Below are positions 33,591 to 41,296 of a DNA stretch of 64,000 bases, in pieces. Every line of letters starts with the position of its first letter. Within the stretch, counting starts at the first letter, position 1. Location: the NCBI GenBank assembly GCA_023451375.1, contig JAEXZS010000004.1, forward strand, positions 1 to 64,000, in the 5' to 3' direction. This DNA comes from Pseudomonadota bacterium (GTDB lineage Bacteria; Pseudomonadota; Alphaproteobacteria; Caulobacterales; Caulobacteraceae). The notes beneath the pieces are model-generated. The model made no database searches. It was not told the DNA's origin and was given only the letters and a program-made list of their open reading frames with translations. Made by a program: the position numbers and the translations under genes.

Positions 33591-34793
33591 CTAGTGGCCG
33601 TGCTCGGCCTCGCCCTTGGCGAGTTCGGCTTTGAGGAGGAAGGCGTTGGTTCCGGCGACCCGCTCGGACCCGTCGAGGCCGCGCAGGATCTCCGTGCGTC
33701 CCCCGGCCTGTCGACCGACGAGCACGGGACGGAGCTGGAAGCCGTTCGGGACTTGGATGAAGACGACGCTGGCGCCGTCTACGGTCTGGATGGCTTCCGT
33801 CGGCACGGTCAGGCCGTCGGCGGCTTCGCCCGTCACGATCGCGCCGGTGACTGCGGAGCCAGCCGGCGGCAGGGTCGCTCCCGTCGGGCGCGCCCGGATC
33901 ACAGTGGCGCCGCTTTCCGCGCCCGCCCCGGCGGCGACGCCGGTGACGACGGCGTCGAAATCGCCCGCGGGGCTGGAGACCCGCAAGGTCGATCCCGCGC
34001 GGACAAGCGCCGCAAGGTGCGGCGGCGCATTGAACACGAGTTCGACGCGGGCGGGGTTGGTTACCTCGGCGATCACGCCGCCCTGCGGGACGAAGCCGCC
34101 CGGGCCGACCTGAACGCTGGTGACCACGCCGGCGATCGGGCTGTTCACGCTCAGCCGTCCGGCGGCGTTGGGCGATCCGGCCGCGCTCGACCGCGCGCGG
34201 GCCGCTCGGGCCGCCGCCTCGGCGCTCAGCAGCTGCGCCCGGGACGCCTCGACCTCTTGCCGGGCGACGACGCCCTGGTCGGCGAGATTGCTGTTGCGCT
34301 GATAGGCCTGGCGCGCGACTTCGGACTGGGCCGCGGCCGCATCCGCGTCGGCGCGGAAGGTAGCCGCGTCGCCGCTCACGAGACTGGCCAGGGGCTGGCC
34401 GATGCGAACGGACTGGCCGGGCGCCACCAGCACCCGTTCCACCCGTCCGCCGACGGACGCGGCGACGGCGGCGCGGGCGTCGATCATGGGCTCGACGCGA
34501 CCGGAGAGCCGGGTCTCGGCGCCCCCGCCCCGACCGACGCCGACGACAACCAGATTGGCGGCCTGGGCCTGGGCGGCGCTGAGAGCGACGAAGCCCTCGG
34601 GCGCTTCCGCCTCGCCTTCGGCGTGACCGCCCTCCTCTTCGGCGTGACCGGCTTCGCCTTCAGCCGTCGCGCCTTCGGCGGCGGGCGGATCCGACCGTCC
34701 CATGGCGAGGTAAAGACCCCCGGCCCCAAGGATGACGAGGGCGGCGACCCCGCCAATCAGCAAGGTCTTGTTGGAAGTGCGCTTGCGCATCAT
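33591..34793 (-). CDS. czcB: RND periplasmic adaptor CzcB
   Basis: A 400-residue membrane fusion protein. One N-terminal TM anchor (about 10-30), then a Glu/Gly/His-rich segment (about 40-65, HAEEEGGHAEGEAE), a barrel-sandwich/lipoyl half (VGGRVERVLVAPGQSVRIGQPL), a helical hairpin (about 150-215) and the second half (INSPIAGVVTSVQVGPGGFV-type). It links CzcA to CzcC. It overlaps the czcC stop by 4 bases and precedes czcA by 12 bases. The C-terminus ends GEAEHGH. Confidence 0.92.
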   Translation of the reverse strand: MMRKRTSNKTLLIGGVAALVILGAGGLYLAMGRSDPPAAEGATAEGEAGHAEEEGGHAEGEAEAPEGFVALSAAQAQAANLVVVGVGRGGGAETRLSGRVEPMIDARAAVAASVGGRVERVLVAPGQSVRIGQPLASLVSGDAATFRADADAAAAQSEVARQAYQRNSNLADQGVVARQEVEASRAQLLSAEAAARAARARSSAAGSPNAAGRLSVNSPIAGVVTSVQVGPGGFVPQGGVIAEVTNPARVELVFNAPPHLAALVRAGSTLRVSSPAGDFDAVVTGVAAGAGAESGATVIRARPTGATLPPAGSAVTGAIVTGEAADGLTVPTEAIQTVDGASVVFIQVPNGFQLRPVLVGRQAGGRTEILRGLDGSERVAGTNAFLLKAELAKGEAEHGH

Positions 34794-36043
34794 TGGGCTC
34801 CTTGGAAGGGGGCGCGGCCGTCCTGGCGCGCGAGATCGATTTCCGCGCGGACGCGGGCAAGACGGGCGTCCACGGCGGCGGTCCTGGCGTTGACCAGGGC
34901 CGTGCGGGTCGCCCGAAGTTCGAGCTGCGAGATCCGGCCGGCCTCGAAGCCGATCCGCGAGAGGCGGTAGGCCTCCTCGGCGGAAGTCACTCCGGCATCA
35001 GCCGCGTTGACGCGGCTAACCGAGGCGCGCAGGCGCGCCTGCGCCGCGGCCCGGTCCGCCTGGGCTTCCTGGCGGGCGGTCATCAGCCGCGCATCGGCCG
35101 CCCGGAAGTCCGCCTGGGCGGCTTCGATGTTGCCGCGGTTCCGATCGAACAACGGCAGAGGCAGGCTGAGACCGAAGGTCAGCGCCGTCGCGTCTTCCGC
35201 CTCGTAACGGCGAACGCCGACGCTGGCGCTGACGTCCGGACGGGCGCGGGTGCGTTCGACCGCGATCCGGCTTTCGGCGGCCGAGCGCTCGGCCTCGGCC
35301 ACGCGCACGGTCGGCGTCTGGTCCGTCGGCGAAACCGCGGCCGCCGGCGCCAGGTCGAGCAGGCTCGCCTCTATGCCGGTCACCGGCTCGACCAACATGG
35401 CCACCGCCGTGAGCCGTGCGAAAGCGGCGTCCCGTTCGGCGATGGCTTCGTCGAGACCGGCGCGCGCGGCGGCGGCTTCGCTCTCGCCCTGGATGCCGCG
35501 CAGAAGCGGCTCGCGCCCCTCCTCCACCAGCACCAGAGCGGCGCGCGCGTCGGCGAGGGTGAGGCTCAGGTTTTCTTCCGCCAGCGTCGCGCGCCGTTCA
35601 GCCGCCTCTGCGTCGGCATAAACCAGCGCCAGTCGTCCGGCGGCGTCGACCACGGCGAGATCGCGCCGCAGCGAGGCGGTTCCGGCATCGGCGCGCGCGG
35701 CGTTGATCCGGGCCGTCCGCCTCCCCCAGAGCTCCAGGTCTTGGGTGATCGAGAGTGTGGTCTCGGCATTGTCGTAGCCGGAGAAGGGCCCGCTCCCGAA
35801 GGCGTTCTCGGCGTCGAGGGCGAGGGTCGGGTTGGGGCGGACGCGCGCCTGCCGCGCCCGGGCTTCGGCGGCGTCCAGAAGCGCGCCGGCTTCCAGGGTC
35901 GCAGGCGTCTGATCCAGCCGGGCGAGAAGCTCGGCGAACGAAGGGGCGGGGTCAGCCCACGCGGGGCTGGCCAGCACAGCCGCGATAGCGGCGAGCGCGC
36001 AGCCGACCGCGAAACGCGGCGGCCGGCGATATGAGGCAGGCAT
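34790..36043 (-). CDS. czcC: RND outer-membrane channel CzcC (TolC family)
   Basis: A 417-residue exported TolC-family protein: signal peptide to about residue 30 (ASPAWAD), then two outer-membrane-efflux repeats rich in long Ala/Arg/Glu helices (NPTLALDAENAFGSG, AEAERSAAESRIAVERTRARPDVSASVGVRR). It is the exit duct of the CzcCBA pump and the first gene of the transcription unit czcC-czcB-czcA-CDF-czcD. The gene before it encodes a small His-rich exported protein. Confidence 0.92.
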   Translation of the reverse strand: MPASYRRPPRFAVGCALAAIAAVLASPAWADPAPSFAELLARLDQTPATLEAGALLDAAEARARQARVRPNPTLALDAENAFGSGPFSGYDNAETTLSITQDLELWGRRTARINAARADAGTASLRRDLAVVDAAGRLALVYADAEAAERRATLAEENLSLTLADARAALVLVEEGREPLLRGIQGESEAAAARAGLDEAIAERDAAFARLTAVAMLVEPVTGIEASLLDLAPAAAVSPTDQTPTVRVAEAERSAAESRIAVERTRARPDVSASVGVRRYEAEDATALTFGLSLPLPLFDRNRGNIEAAQADFRAADARLMTARQEAQADRAAAQARLRASVSRVNAADAGVTSAEEAYRLSRIGFEAGRISQLELRATRTALVNARTAAVDARLARVRAEIDLARQDGRAPFQGAQ

Positions 36044-36101
36044 GATTCATCTTCCAGAGGGAGTGACACGAGAGAGCCCGCGCGGAAGCGCGGTCGTCGC
36101 G

Positions 36102-36455
36102 TCAGGCTCTGGGGGGTCGCTTCAGGCCGTCGGGCGTGATGGAGCCGAAGACGTCGCTCGGCGGGAAGGCGTGAATCGGCCGTGCGAAGGTCTGAATAGG
36201 CAGATCCTCGCTAAGGGTCCCGCGCGCGGCTGCGGTATGATGGCAGTGGCCGTGCGAGCATATGCCGTGATCGTTCCCGCCGGTGTGATCGCCTTCGGCC
36301 GGATCATGGTCGACGAGGGCGTGGGCGGCGGGGGGTTCCGGCTGGCAGGTCGCGGCGTCGGCGATCGGCGCGACGAAGAAGGCGGCGGCGACGAACGTCA
36401 CCGCCAGAATCAACTTCGCCCATGTCACCATCGACCAGGTCATCGGCGGCTGCAT
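36102..36455 (-). CDS. Small His-rich exported protein upstream of czcCBA
   Basis: A 117-residue exported protein. Signal peptide about residues 5-34 (AKLILAVTFVAAAFFVAPIADAA), then a His/Asp-rich patch (HALVDHDPAEGDHTGGNDHGICSHGHCHH) whose composition resembles the CzcI-type proteins that head czc operons, though I cannot claim homology. The ATG at 36455 is preferred; extension upstream would begin at a TTG. It sits 58 bases before czcC in the same direction, so it probably belongs to the czc operon as a periplasmic metal binder or regulator. Confidence 0.65.
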   Translation of the reverse strand: MQPPMTWSMVTWAKLILAVTFVAAAFFVAPIADAATCQPEPPAAHALVDHDPAEGDHTGGNDHGICSHGHCHHTAAARGTLSEDLPIQTFARPIHAFPPSDVFGSITPDGLKRPPRA

Positions 36456-36585
36456 ACTTTCGTTCGTCCGTATCGGCAATCTGTTACACAGTACGATACT
36501 CGAGCCGACGGGGCCTTGGCCGACAGGCAGGCGCTCCGGTCCCCACCGCTGCGACGACCGGTCACGCCAGAATGGGCGCGAGGAG

Positions 36586-37263
36586 TCATGCGCCCGCTCC
36601 GGGCAGGGCGGCGGACGAGCGGGCGGCCTCGCGGGTCTCGACCAGCGCCTGACGGGTGATCGACCAGGCGGACTGCAAGAAGATGAAGGCCAGCAAGGCG
36701 CCGGCGGCGAGGTCCGGCCAGCGCGATCCCGTCAGCCAGACCAGTCCGCCCGCCGCGGCGACACCGAGGCTGTGGGCCAGGTCGTTCCGCGTGCAGAGCC
36801 AGACCGACCGCACATTGGCGTCCCCATCCCTGAAGCGCAGCAGCAGGACGGCGGCGACCAGGTTGGCGGCGAAGCCGAACAGACCCAGGCCCGTGATGAC
36901 GAAGCCCTCCGGCGCGGCTCCGGTCATAGCCCGCCAGACCGCGAAGCCGAGGACCGACAGTCCAAGCACGACCAGGCTGGCGCTTTTGGCGAGCGCCGCG
37001 CCCGCGCGCAGGCGCATCGACCGCCCGATGACCCAAAGGCTGACGGCGTAGGTGACGCTGTCGGCGAGGAAGTCGAGCGCATTGGCGGCGAGGGCGGCCG
37101 ACCCTTGCGCGACGCTGCCGGCCAACACCGCGACGAAGCTGACGAGGTTGATGGCGATCACGCCCACCAGCGCGCGGCGGTAGGCCGGCGTGGCGCCGTC
37201 GAACTTCACGTCGTGGCCGCAGCATCCGGAGGCTGGGCGGCAGGAGGCTTCTGTCTGATCCAT
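36586..37263 (-). CDS. CDF-like cation transporter without cytoplasmic domain
   Basis: A 225-residue membrane protein with a Cys/His-rich start (CRPASGCCGHDVKFD) and six hydrophobic segments. Metal sites resemble those of CDF proteins: ANALDFLADSVTYAVSL in TM2 and CTRNDLAHSLGVAAAG in TM5. As with the short CDF near czcD, the C-terminal cytoplasmic domain is absent. It is divergent from a CadR-type MerR gene with the operator between them, so it is probably induced by Cd, Pb or Zn. Confidence 0.84.
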   Translation of the reverse strand: MDQTEASCRPASGCCGHDVKFDGATPAYRRALVGVIAINLVSFVAVLAGSVAQGSAALAANALDFLADSVTYAVSLWVIGRSMRLRAGAALAKSASLVVLGLSVLGFAVWRAMTGAAPEGFVITGLGLFGFAANLVAAVLLLRFRDGDANVRSVWLCTRNDLAHSLGVAAAGGLVWLTGSRWPDLAAGALLAFIFLQSAWSITRQALVETREAARSSAALPGAGA

Positions 37264-37270
37264 GACCTCC

Positions 37271-37301
37271 GTCTACATCCTCTAGTCACTAGAGGATCAA
37301 G
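37271..37301 (-). promoter_or_regulatory. CadR/PbrR-type MerR operator-promoter
   Basis: A perfect dyad ATCCTCTAG-TCA-CTAGAGGAT (37277-37297). On the minus strand it gives TTGATC, 19 bases, then a TAGACG -10, the overlong-spacer MerR promoter form; it resembles ZntR/CadR/PbrR sites (CTCTAG...CTAGAG). It lies 8-38 bases upstream of the CDF start and 17 bases from the regulator start, so could control both. Confidence 0.82.
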
Positions 37302-37317
37302 CGCCTATTTTCGCATC

Positions 37318-37746
37318 ATGACCGCCTCCCCTGCGCCCAGCCTGACCATCGGCAAATTGTCCGCCGCGACCGGCGTCAAGGTGCCGACCATACGCTTCTA
37401 CGAGCAGGCCGGGCTCCTGCCCGAGCCGCCGCGCACCGCGAGCGACCGTCGTCTCTACGATGAGCCTGCCCGGCACCGGCTCGCCTTCATCCGACACGCC
37501 CGTCAGCTGGGCTTCGATCTCGACGCCATCCGCTCTCTTCTGGATCTGGCCGATCACCCGGATCGAACCTGCGGCGAGGCCAACCGGATCGCGGAGCGCC
37601 ATCTCGCGGAGGTCACCGAGAAGATCCGGCAGTTGCAGGCGCTTCAGGGCGAGCTCTCACGGATGACGGTCGATTGCGCCGGTGGACGGGTCTCGGCCTG
37701 CAAGGTCATCGAGGTGCTTCAGGACGCGGACTGCCCGCACCACTAG
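37318..37746 (+). CDS. MerR-family Cd/Pb/Zn regulator (CadR/PbrR-like)
   Basis: A 142-residue MerR regulator. Winged helix (LTIGKLSAATGVKVPTIRFYEQAGLL), then dimer helix and metal site. Cys85, Cys120 and Cys128 reproduce the 35-residue spacing of the divalent-metal regulators (C77/C112/C119 in CadR), and the tail ends DCPHH. Position 77 type Ser of monovalent sensors is not matched, so it senses a divalent metal. It is divergent from the CDF-like gene and has its dyad operator between. Whether it senses Cd, Pb or Zn cannot be fixed from sequence. Confidence 0.88.
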   Translation: MTASPAPSLTIGKLSAATGVKVPTIRFYEQAGLLPEPPRTASDRRLYDEPARHRLAFIRHARQLGFDLDAIRSLLDLADHPDRTCGEANRIAERHLAEVTEKIRQLQALQGELSRMTVDCAGGRVSACKVIEVLQDADCPHH

Positions 37747-37855
37747 GGCGAAGCCCCGAGGCCCACGAAGGCGTCAGTTGCGGAGGCGCGAGAGGGATCC
37801 GGCGATGACCGAGCGGGCGGAATCGCCCGCATCCTCACGGCGAGCTCCCGGGAGC

Positions 37856-38608
37856 CTACTGGGCGGCGATGGCGATGGAGGACAGGTCGGTCGCGGCCTC
37901 GACCGGTACCCCGGCCGCCTTGCGCTCGGAATAGCGGTCGACCAGCCGGGTTGCATGGGGCCGAGTCAGGATGGTGAAGCGGACCAGTTCCTCCATCACA
38001 TCGACGATGCGCTCGTAGTAGGCGGAGGGCTTCATCCGCCCGGCGTCGTCGAACTCCTGGAAGGCCTTGGCCACGCTGGACTGGTTGGGGATGGTGATCA
38101 TCCGCATCCAGCGACCGAGCAGCCGCAGGGTGTTGACGGCGTTGAAGCTCTGGGAACCGCCGGAGACCTGCATGACGGCCAGGGTGCGGCCCTGGGTCGG
38201 GCGCACGCCACCCATGCTCAGCGGCAGATGGTCGATCTGCAGCTTCATCAGACCCGAGACCTGGCCGTGCCGCTCCGGGCTGCACCAGACCATGCCCTCG
38301 GACCACAGGGCGTGCTCCCGCAGTTCGCGCACCGCCGGGTGTTCGTCGTCGCCGGGCGAGCCCGGAAGGGGCAAGTCGGACGGATCGAAGATGCGGGTTT
38401 CGCATCCCATCCATTGCAGTAGGCGGGCCGCCTCCTCGACGCAGAAGCGCGAATAGGACCGTTCGCGCAGCGATCCATAGAGGAGCAGTATCCGGGGCGG
38501 ATGGTCGTGCGGCCCCAGACCGCGGGCCGGTTCGGCCGACAGGTAGGCCTCGTCCAGGGCCGGCAGATGATCTGGGTCGGGCAGCGCTCGCAGGCGATCG
38601 AAGGTCAT
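37856..38608 (-). CDS. arsH: ArsH NADPH-dependent organoarsenical oxidase/FMN reductase
   Basis: A 250-residue flavodoxin-like protein of the ArsH family. The FMN phosphate loop LLYGSLRERSYSRFCVEEAARLL (residues about 41-63) and the SPERHGQVSGLMKLQIDHLPLS segment are characteristic. ArsH oxidises trivalent methylarsenicals and reduces flavin or quinone. It is last in the arsR-arsC-acr3-arsN2-arsH operon; its start shares a base with the arsN2 stop. Confidence 0.93.
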   Translation of the reverse strand: MTFDRLRALPDPDHLPALDEAYLSAEPARGLGPHDHPPRILLLYGSLRERSYSRFCVEEAARLLQWMGCETRIFDPSDLPLPGSPGDDEHPAVRELREHALWSEGMVWCSPERHGQVSGLMKLQIDHLPLSMGGVRPTQGRTLAVMQVSGGSQSFNAVNTLRLLGRWMRMITIPNQSSVAKAFQEFDDAGRMKPSAYYERIVDVMEELVRFTILTRPHATRLVDRYSERKAAGVPVEAATDLSSIAIAAQ

Positions 38609-39024
38609 CAGAGTTCCTTGGTCAGATAGGCCGCCGACGACGGGCAGAGCCCCGCGAATTCTCTGGTCCGCCGGATCGCCTCCGGCGCCGTCTGGCGGTT
38701 CGCCGCCCGGTAGCCGTTCCGGGCGAAGAAGGGCTCGGCCGTCGTGGTGAGCAGATGCAGCCGTGCGGCGCCCAGGTCGCTGGCGACGATTTCGGCGGCG
38801 GCCAGCACCCGGCTTCCAAGGCCCCGCGCCTTCTGGTCGGGAAGGATGACAAGGGAGCGGAGCAGCAGGTCGCGCCCCTCCCCTTCAAGTCCGACGTAGC
38901 CGACGACGGCGCCGTGGTGATCGGCGCTGAAGTAGCGGCCGGCCTCGGGCGCGGGCAGGCCTTCGGCCCCCAGCGCGGCGATCAGGCCTGCCTCGGTCGC
39001 CTCGATCAGATAGAGAGCCACCAT
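38608..39024 (-). CDS. arsN2: ArsN2-type GNAT acetyltransferase
   Basis: A 138-residue GNAT protein with the acetyl-CoA loop LVILPDQKARGLGSRVL and the conserved ARLHLLTTTAEPFFARNGY region, followed by AIRRTREFAGLCPSSAAYL, the end seen in ArsN2. ArsN2 is found in arsenic operons; an acetyl transfer role on an arsenical such as arsinothricin or related has been proposed for ArsN1, and for ArsN2 the substrate is less clear. The ATG at 39024 overlaps the acr3 stop. Confidence 0.86.
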   Translation of the reverse strand: MVALYLIEATEAGLIAALGAEGLPAPEAGRYFSADHHGAVVGYVGLEGEGRDLLLRSLVILPDQKARGLGSRVLAAAEIVASDLGAARLHLLTTTAEPFFARNGYRAANRQTAPEAIRRTREFAGLCPSSAAYLTKEL

Positions 39025-40103
39025 CACCCGGCGTCCGCCGACCGGACCGTGTCCGGGAACCAGCGCCGGCCCATCCAGAGGGCGACCGACACCAGCAGGA
39101 TCAGCACCGGCACCTCCACCAGCGGGCCGATGACGGCGGCGAAGGCGACCGGCGAGGCCAGGCCGAACGCCGCGATGGCGACCGCGATGGCCAGCTCGAA
39201 ATTGTTGGAGGCCGCGGTGAAGGCCAGGGCCGTGGTGCGCGGATAGTCGGCCTCGATCAGCTTGCCCATGAGGAAGCTGACGACGAACATGACGAGGAAG
39301 TAGATCGTCAGCGGGATGGCGATGCGCAGGGCGTCCAGCGGCAGGGCCACGACCTCTCCGCCCTTGAGGCTGAACATGGCCACGATGGTGAAGAGCAAGG
39401 CGATCAGGGTGATCGGCCCGATGCGCGGCAGGAAGCGACGCTCGTACCAGTCGGCCCCCTTGCGGGCGATCAGGCTGCGGCGGGTCAGGAAACCCGCCAG
39501 GAACGGAACGCCGAGATAGACGAGCACGGCCCCGGCGATGGTCCAGACGCTGACGGCCACCACGCTGCCCAGCAGGCCGAACATCGGCGGCAGGACGGTC
39601 AGGAAGAACCAGGCGTAGAGGCTGAAGAACAGGATCTGGAAGATCGAGTTAAAGGCCACGAGACCGGCCACATACTGGTTGTCGCCGCGCGCCAGCTGGT
39701 TCCAGACCAGCACCATGGCGATGCACCGCGCCAGGCCGATCAGGATCACGCCGGTCATGTACTCCGGCTGATCGCGCAGGAAGATCACCGCCAGGGCGAA
39801 CATCAGCACCGGACCCAGAACCCAGTTCTGGACCAGGGACAGGGCCAGCACCCGCTTGTCGGCGAACACGCGCGGCAAGGCCTCGTAGCGGACCTTGGCC
39901 AGCGGCGGGTACATCATCAGGATCAGGCCGATGGCGATCGGGATGTTGGTGGTCCCGACCGAGAGGCTGTCGATCCAGGCGGGCAGACCCGGAACAACGG
40001 TTCCGAGCAGAACGCCCAAGGCCATGGCGGCGAAGATCCACACCGTAAGCCAGCGGTCGAGGAACGACAGGCGGCGCCGCGACGTGACAGGCGTTTCGGT
40101 CAT
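39024..40103 (-). CDS. acr3: ACR3-family arsenite efflux permease
   Basis: A 359-residue membrane protein with about ten TM segments and the ACR3 (not ArsB) pattern: FLDRWLTVWIFAAMALGVLLGTVVPG, and GLARCIAMVLVWNQLARGDNQYVAG with the conserved Cys in TM4. It exports As(III) from the cytoplasm using the membrane potential. It overlaps arsC by 4 bases upstream and arsN2 downstream. The family member is often annotated arsB; ACR3 is the correct type. Confidence 0.93.
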   Translation of the reverse strand: MTETPVTSRRRLSFLDRWLTVWIFAAMALGVLLGTVVPGLPAWIDSLSVGTTNIPIAIGLILMMYPPLAKVRYEALPRVFADKRVLALSLVQNWVLGPVLMFALAVIFLRDQPEYMTGVILIGLARCIAMVLVWNQLARGDNQYVAGLVAFNSIFQILFFSLYAWFFLTVLPPMFGLLGSVVAVSVWTIAGAVLVYLGVPFLAGFLTRRSLIARKGADWYERRFLPRIGPITLIALLFTIVAMFSLKGGEVVALPLDALRIAIPLTIYFLVMFVVSFLMGKLIEADYPRTTALAFTAASNNFELAIAVAIAAFGLASPVAFAAVIGPLVEVPVLILLVSVALWMGRRWFPDTVRSADAG

Positions 40104-40525
40104 CGCCCCACCCGCCGGCCGTCGGCGTCGATGACGACCTCGCCGTCTTCCTTGCTGAAGGGCTTCAGATCCTCGCCCGGCAGCAGGTCCAGCACGGCCT
40201 CCGACGGGCGGCAGAGACGAACCCCCAGGGGAGCGACGACGATCGGACGGTTGAGCAGGATCGGATGGGCCTCGATCGCATCGAGCAGTTGCTCATCCGT
40301 CAGGTCGGGATTCCCCAGACCCAGTTCGGCGAAGGGCGTGTCCTTCTCCCGCAGCAGGTCACGCAGTGGCGCGCCGGTCCGCCCGGCCAGCCAGGCGACC
40401 ATGGCGCGCGACGGCGGGGTCTTCAGATACTCGACCACATGAGGCTCGATCCCGACGTGCCGGATCAGCTCCAGGGCGTTGCGAGACGTCCCGCAGGCGG
40501 GGTTGTGATAGATGATCGTGTCCAT
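40100..40525 (-). CDS. arsC: ArsC glutaredoxin-type arsenate reductase
   Basis: A 141-residue arsenate reductase of the E. coli plasmid type. The catalytic Cys11 is in HNPACGTSRNAL, the phosphate/arsenate-binding Arg residues are in ILLNRPIVV and RLCRPSEAV. It reduces As(V) to As(III) using glutaredoxin, giving acr3 its substrate. The ATG at 40525 is chosen as the family start; the stop overlaps the acr3 start. Confidence 0.94.
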   Translation of the reverse strand: MDTIIYHNPACGTSRNALELIRHVGIEPHVVEYLKTPPSRAMVAWLAGRTGAPLRDLLREKDTPFAELGLGNPDLTDEQLLDAIEAHPILLNRPIVVAPLGVRLCRPSEAVLDLLPGEDLKPFSKEDGEVVIDADGRRVGR

Positions 40526-40532
40526 GGCGTCC

Positions 40533-40868
40533 TCAGGGGCAGCAGGGCGCGAGTTCGGCCAGAAGCGGCCCACATAGGTCCGCCCTGCCCCCGCAACAGT
40601 CCTTGAGCAGGAACAGGACCAGGTCGCGCAGCCGATCCAGATCGGCACGGTAGATGATCGACCGGCTACGGCGCTCGGACTTGATCAGCCCCGCCCGGGT
40701 CAGGACACCAAGATGGGATGACAGGGTATTGGCCGGGATGGCCAGATGGTTGGAGATGTCACCCGCCGGCAGGCCATCGGGTTCGTGACGCACCAGAAGG
40801 CGAAACGCCTCCAGTCGCGTGGATTGCGCCAAGGCGGCGAGGGCGAGGATCGAGGCTTCGGTTTCCAT
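40533..40868 (-). CDS. arsR: ArsR-family arsenic-responsive repressor
   Basis: A 111-residue winged-helix repressor (LAALAQSTRLEAFRLLVRHEP, ISNHLAIPANTLSSHLGVLTRAGLIKSERRSRSIIYR). The As(III) site is C-terminal: Cys91, Cys92 and Cys99 (plus 109 and 110), like the Acidithiobacillus ArsR type and unlike the E. coli site in helix 4. It leads the ars operon, 7 bases ahead of arsC. A palindrome AATTC-T-GAATT (40869-40879) abuts its start and a TTGAAC/TAATTC promoter lies behind, so autorepression is likely. Confidence 0.9.
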   Translation of the reverse strand: METEASILALAALAQSTRLEAFRLLVRHEPDGLPAGDISNHLAIPANTLSSHLGVLTRAGLIKSERRSRSIIYRADLDRLRDLVLFLLKDCCGGRADLCGPLLAELAPCCP

Positions 40869-40904
40869 AATTCTGAATTAGTCGAAATATGGAAATGTTC
40901 AAGC
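40869..40904 (-). promoter_or_regulatory. arsR promoter with palindromic operator
   Basis: On the minus strand TTGAAC (40902-40897) and TAATTC with 16 bases between them, then the palindrome GAATT-A-type (40869-40879) just ahead of the ATG. The AT-rich block stands out from its surroundings. Promoter and ArsR site are inferred from position. Confidence 0.55.
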
Positions 40905-41002
40905 CGCCAACTGCGGCACGCCGCAAGTTTACGGTGGAGAAGGTACGACTAGGCCTGCCGCGACCTTTGAGTTCGATTCTCCGGCTCAAAGCGGAGATTT
41001 AG

Positions 41003-41296
41003 ATGGCCCAGACGACCCCGCCCCTTCGTCGGACGATTAAAAAGCCTGAACTGCACCAGATGGTCCCGCTCGCCGACAGCACCATCTGGGAGATGGAGCG
41101 CCGCGGCGAGTTCCCCAAGCGCTTCCTCCTGACGCCCCGCTGCGTGGTCTGGGACCTGGCCGAGGTCGAGGCCTGGCTCGAGCGGCGCCGCAACCAGCCG
41201 ATACGGCGCGCGACGCCGCCGGACGTCCGCCGGCGCGTCAGCCGACCGGTCAGAACTTCGGGTCGAACCGAGGCCCCTCCCCCTCCGGCACAGTGA
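41003..41296 (+). CDS. AlpA-family DNA-binding regulator (excisionase-like)
   Basis: A 97-residue protein with an AlpA/MerR-like helix-turn-helix: HQMVPLADSTIWEMERRGEFPKRFLL, then VVWDLAEVEAWLERRRNQP. Such proteins control integrases or act as excision factors in P4-type islands. GGAG lies 6 bases before the ATG. Its end overlaps the 3' end of the integrase gene on the opposite strand by 47 bases, so the two genes converge. Confidence 0.87.
   Translation: MAQTTPPLRRTIKKPELHQMVPLADSTIWEMERRGEFPKRFLLTPRCVVWDLAEVEAWLERRRNQPIRRATPPDVRRRVSRPVRTSGRTEAPPPPAQ

Noticed and set aside
30384..34970. Very long open frame (over 1,500 codons) on the plus strand opposite czcA/czcB
   Set aside because: It is a mirror of high-GC codon use in the two real minus-strand genes, contains no recognisable domain and is rich in Arg, Gly, His and Asp as expected of an antisense frame.
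40965..40991. CTTTGAG-TTCGATTCTCCGG-CTCAAAG, resembling a tRNA T-arm
   Set aside because: No acceptor stem, anticodon arm or CCA end can be built around it; more likely an operator for the AlpA-like gene. It is also far from either island junction.
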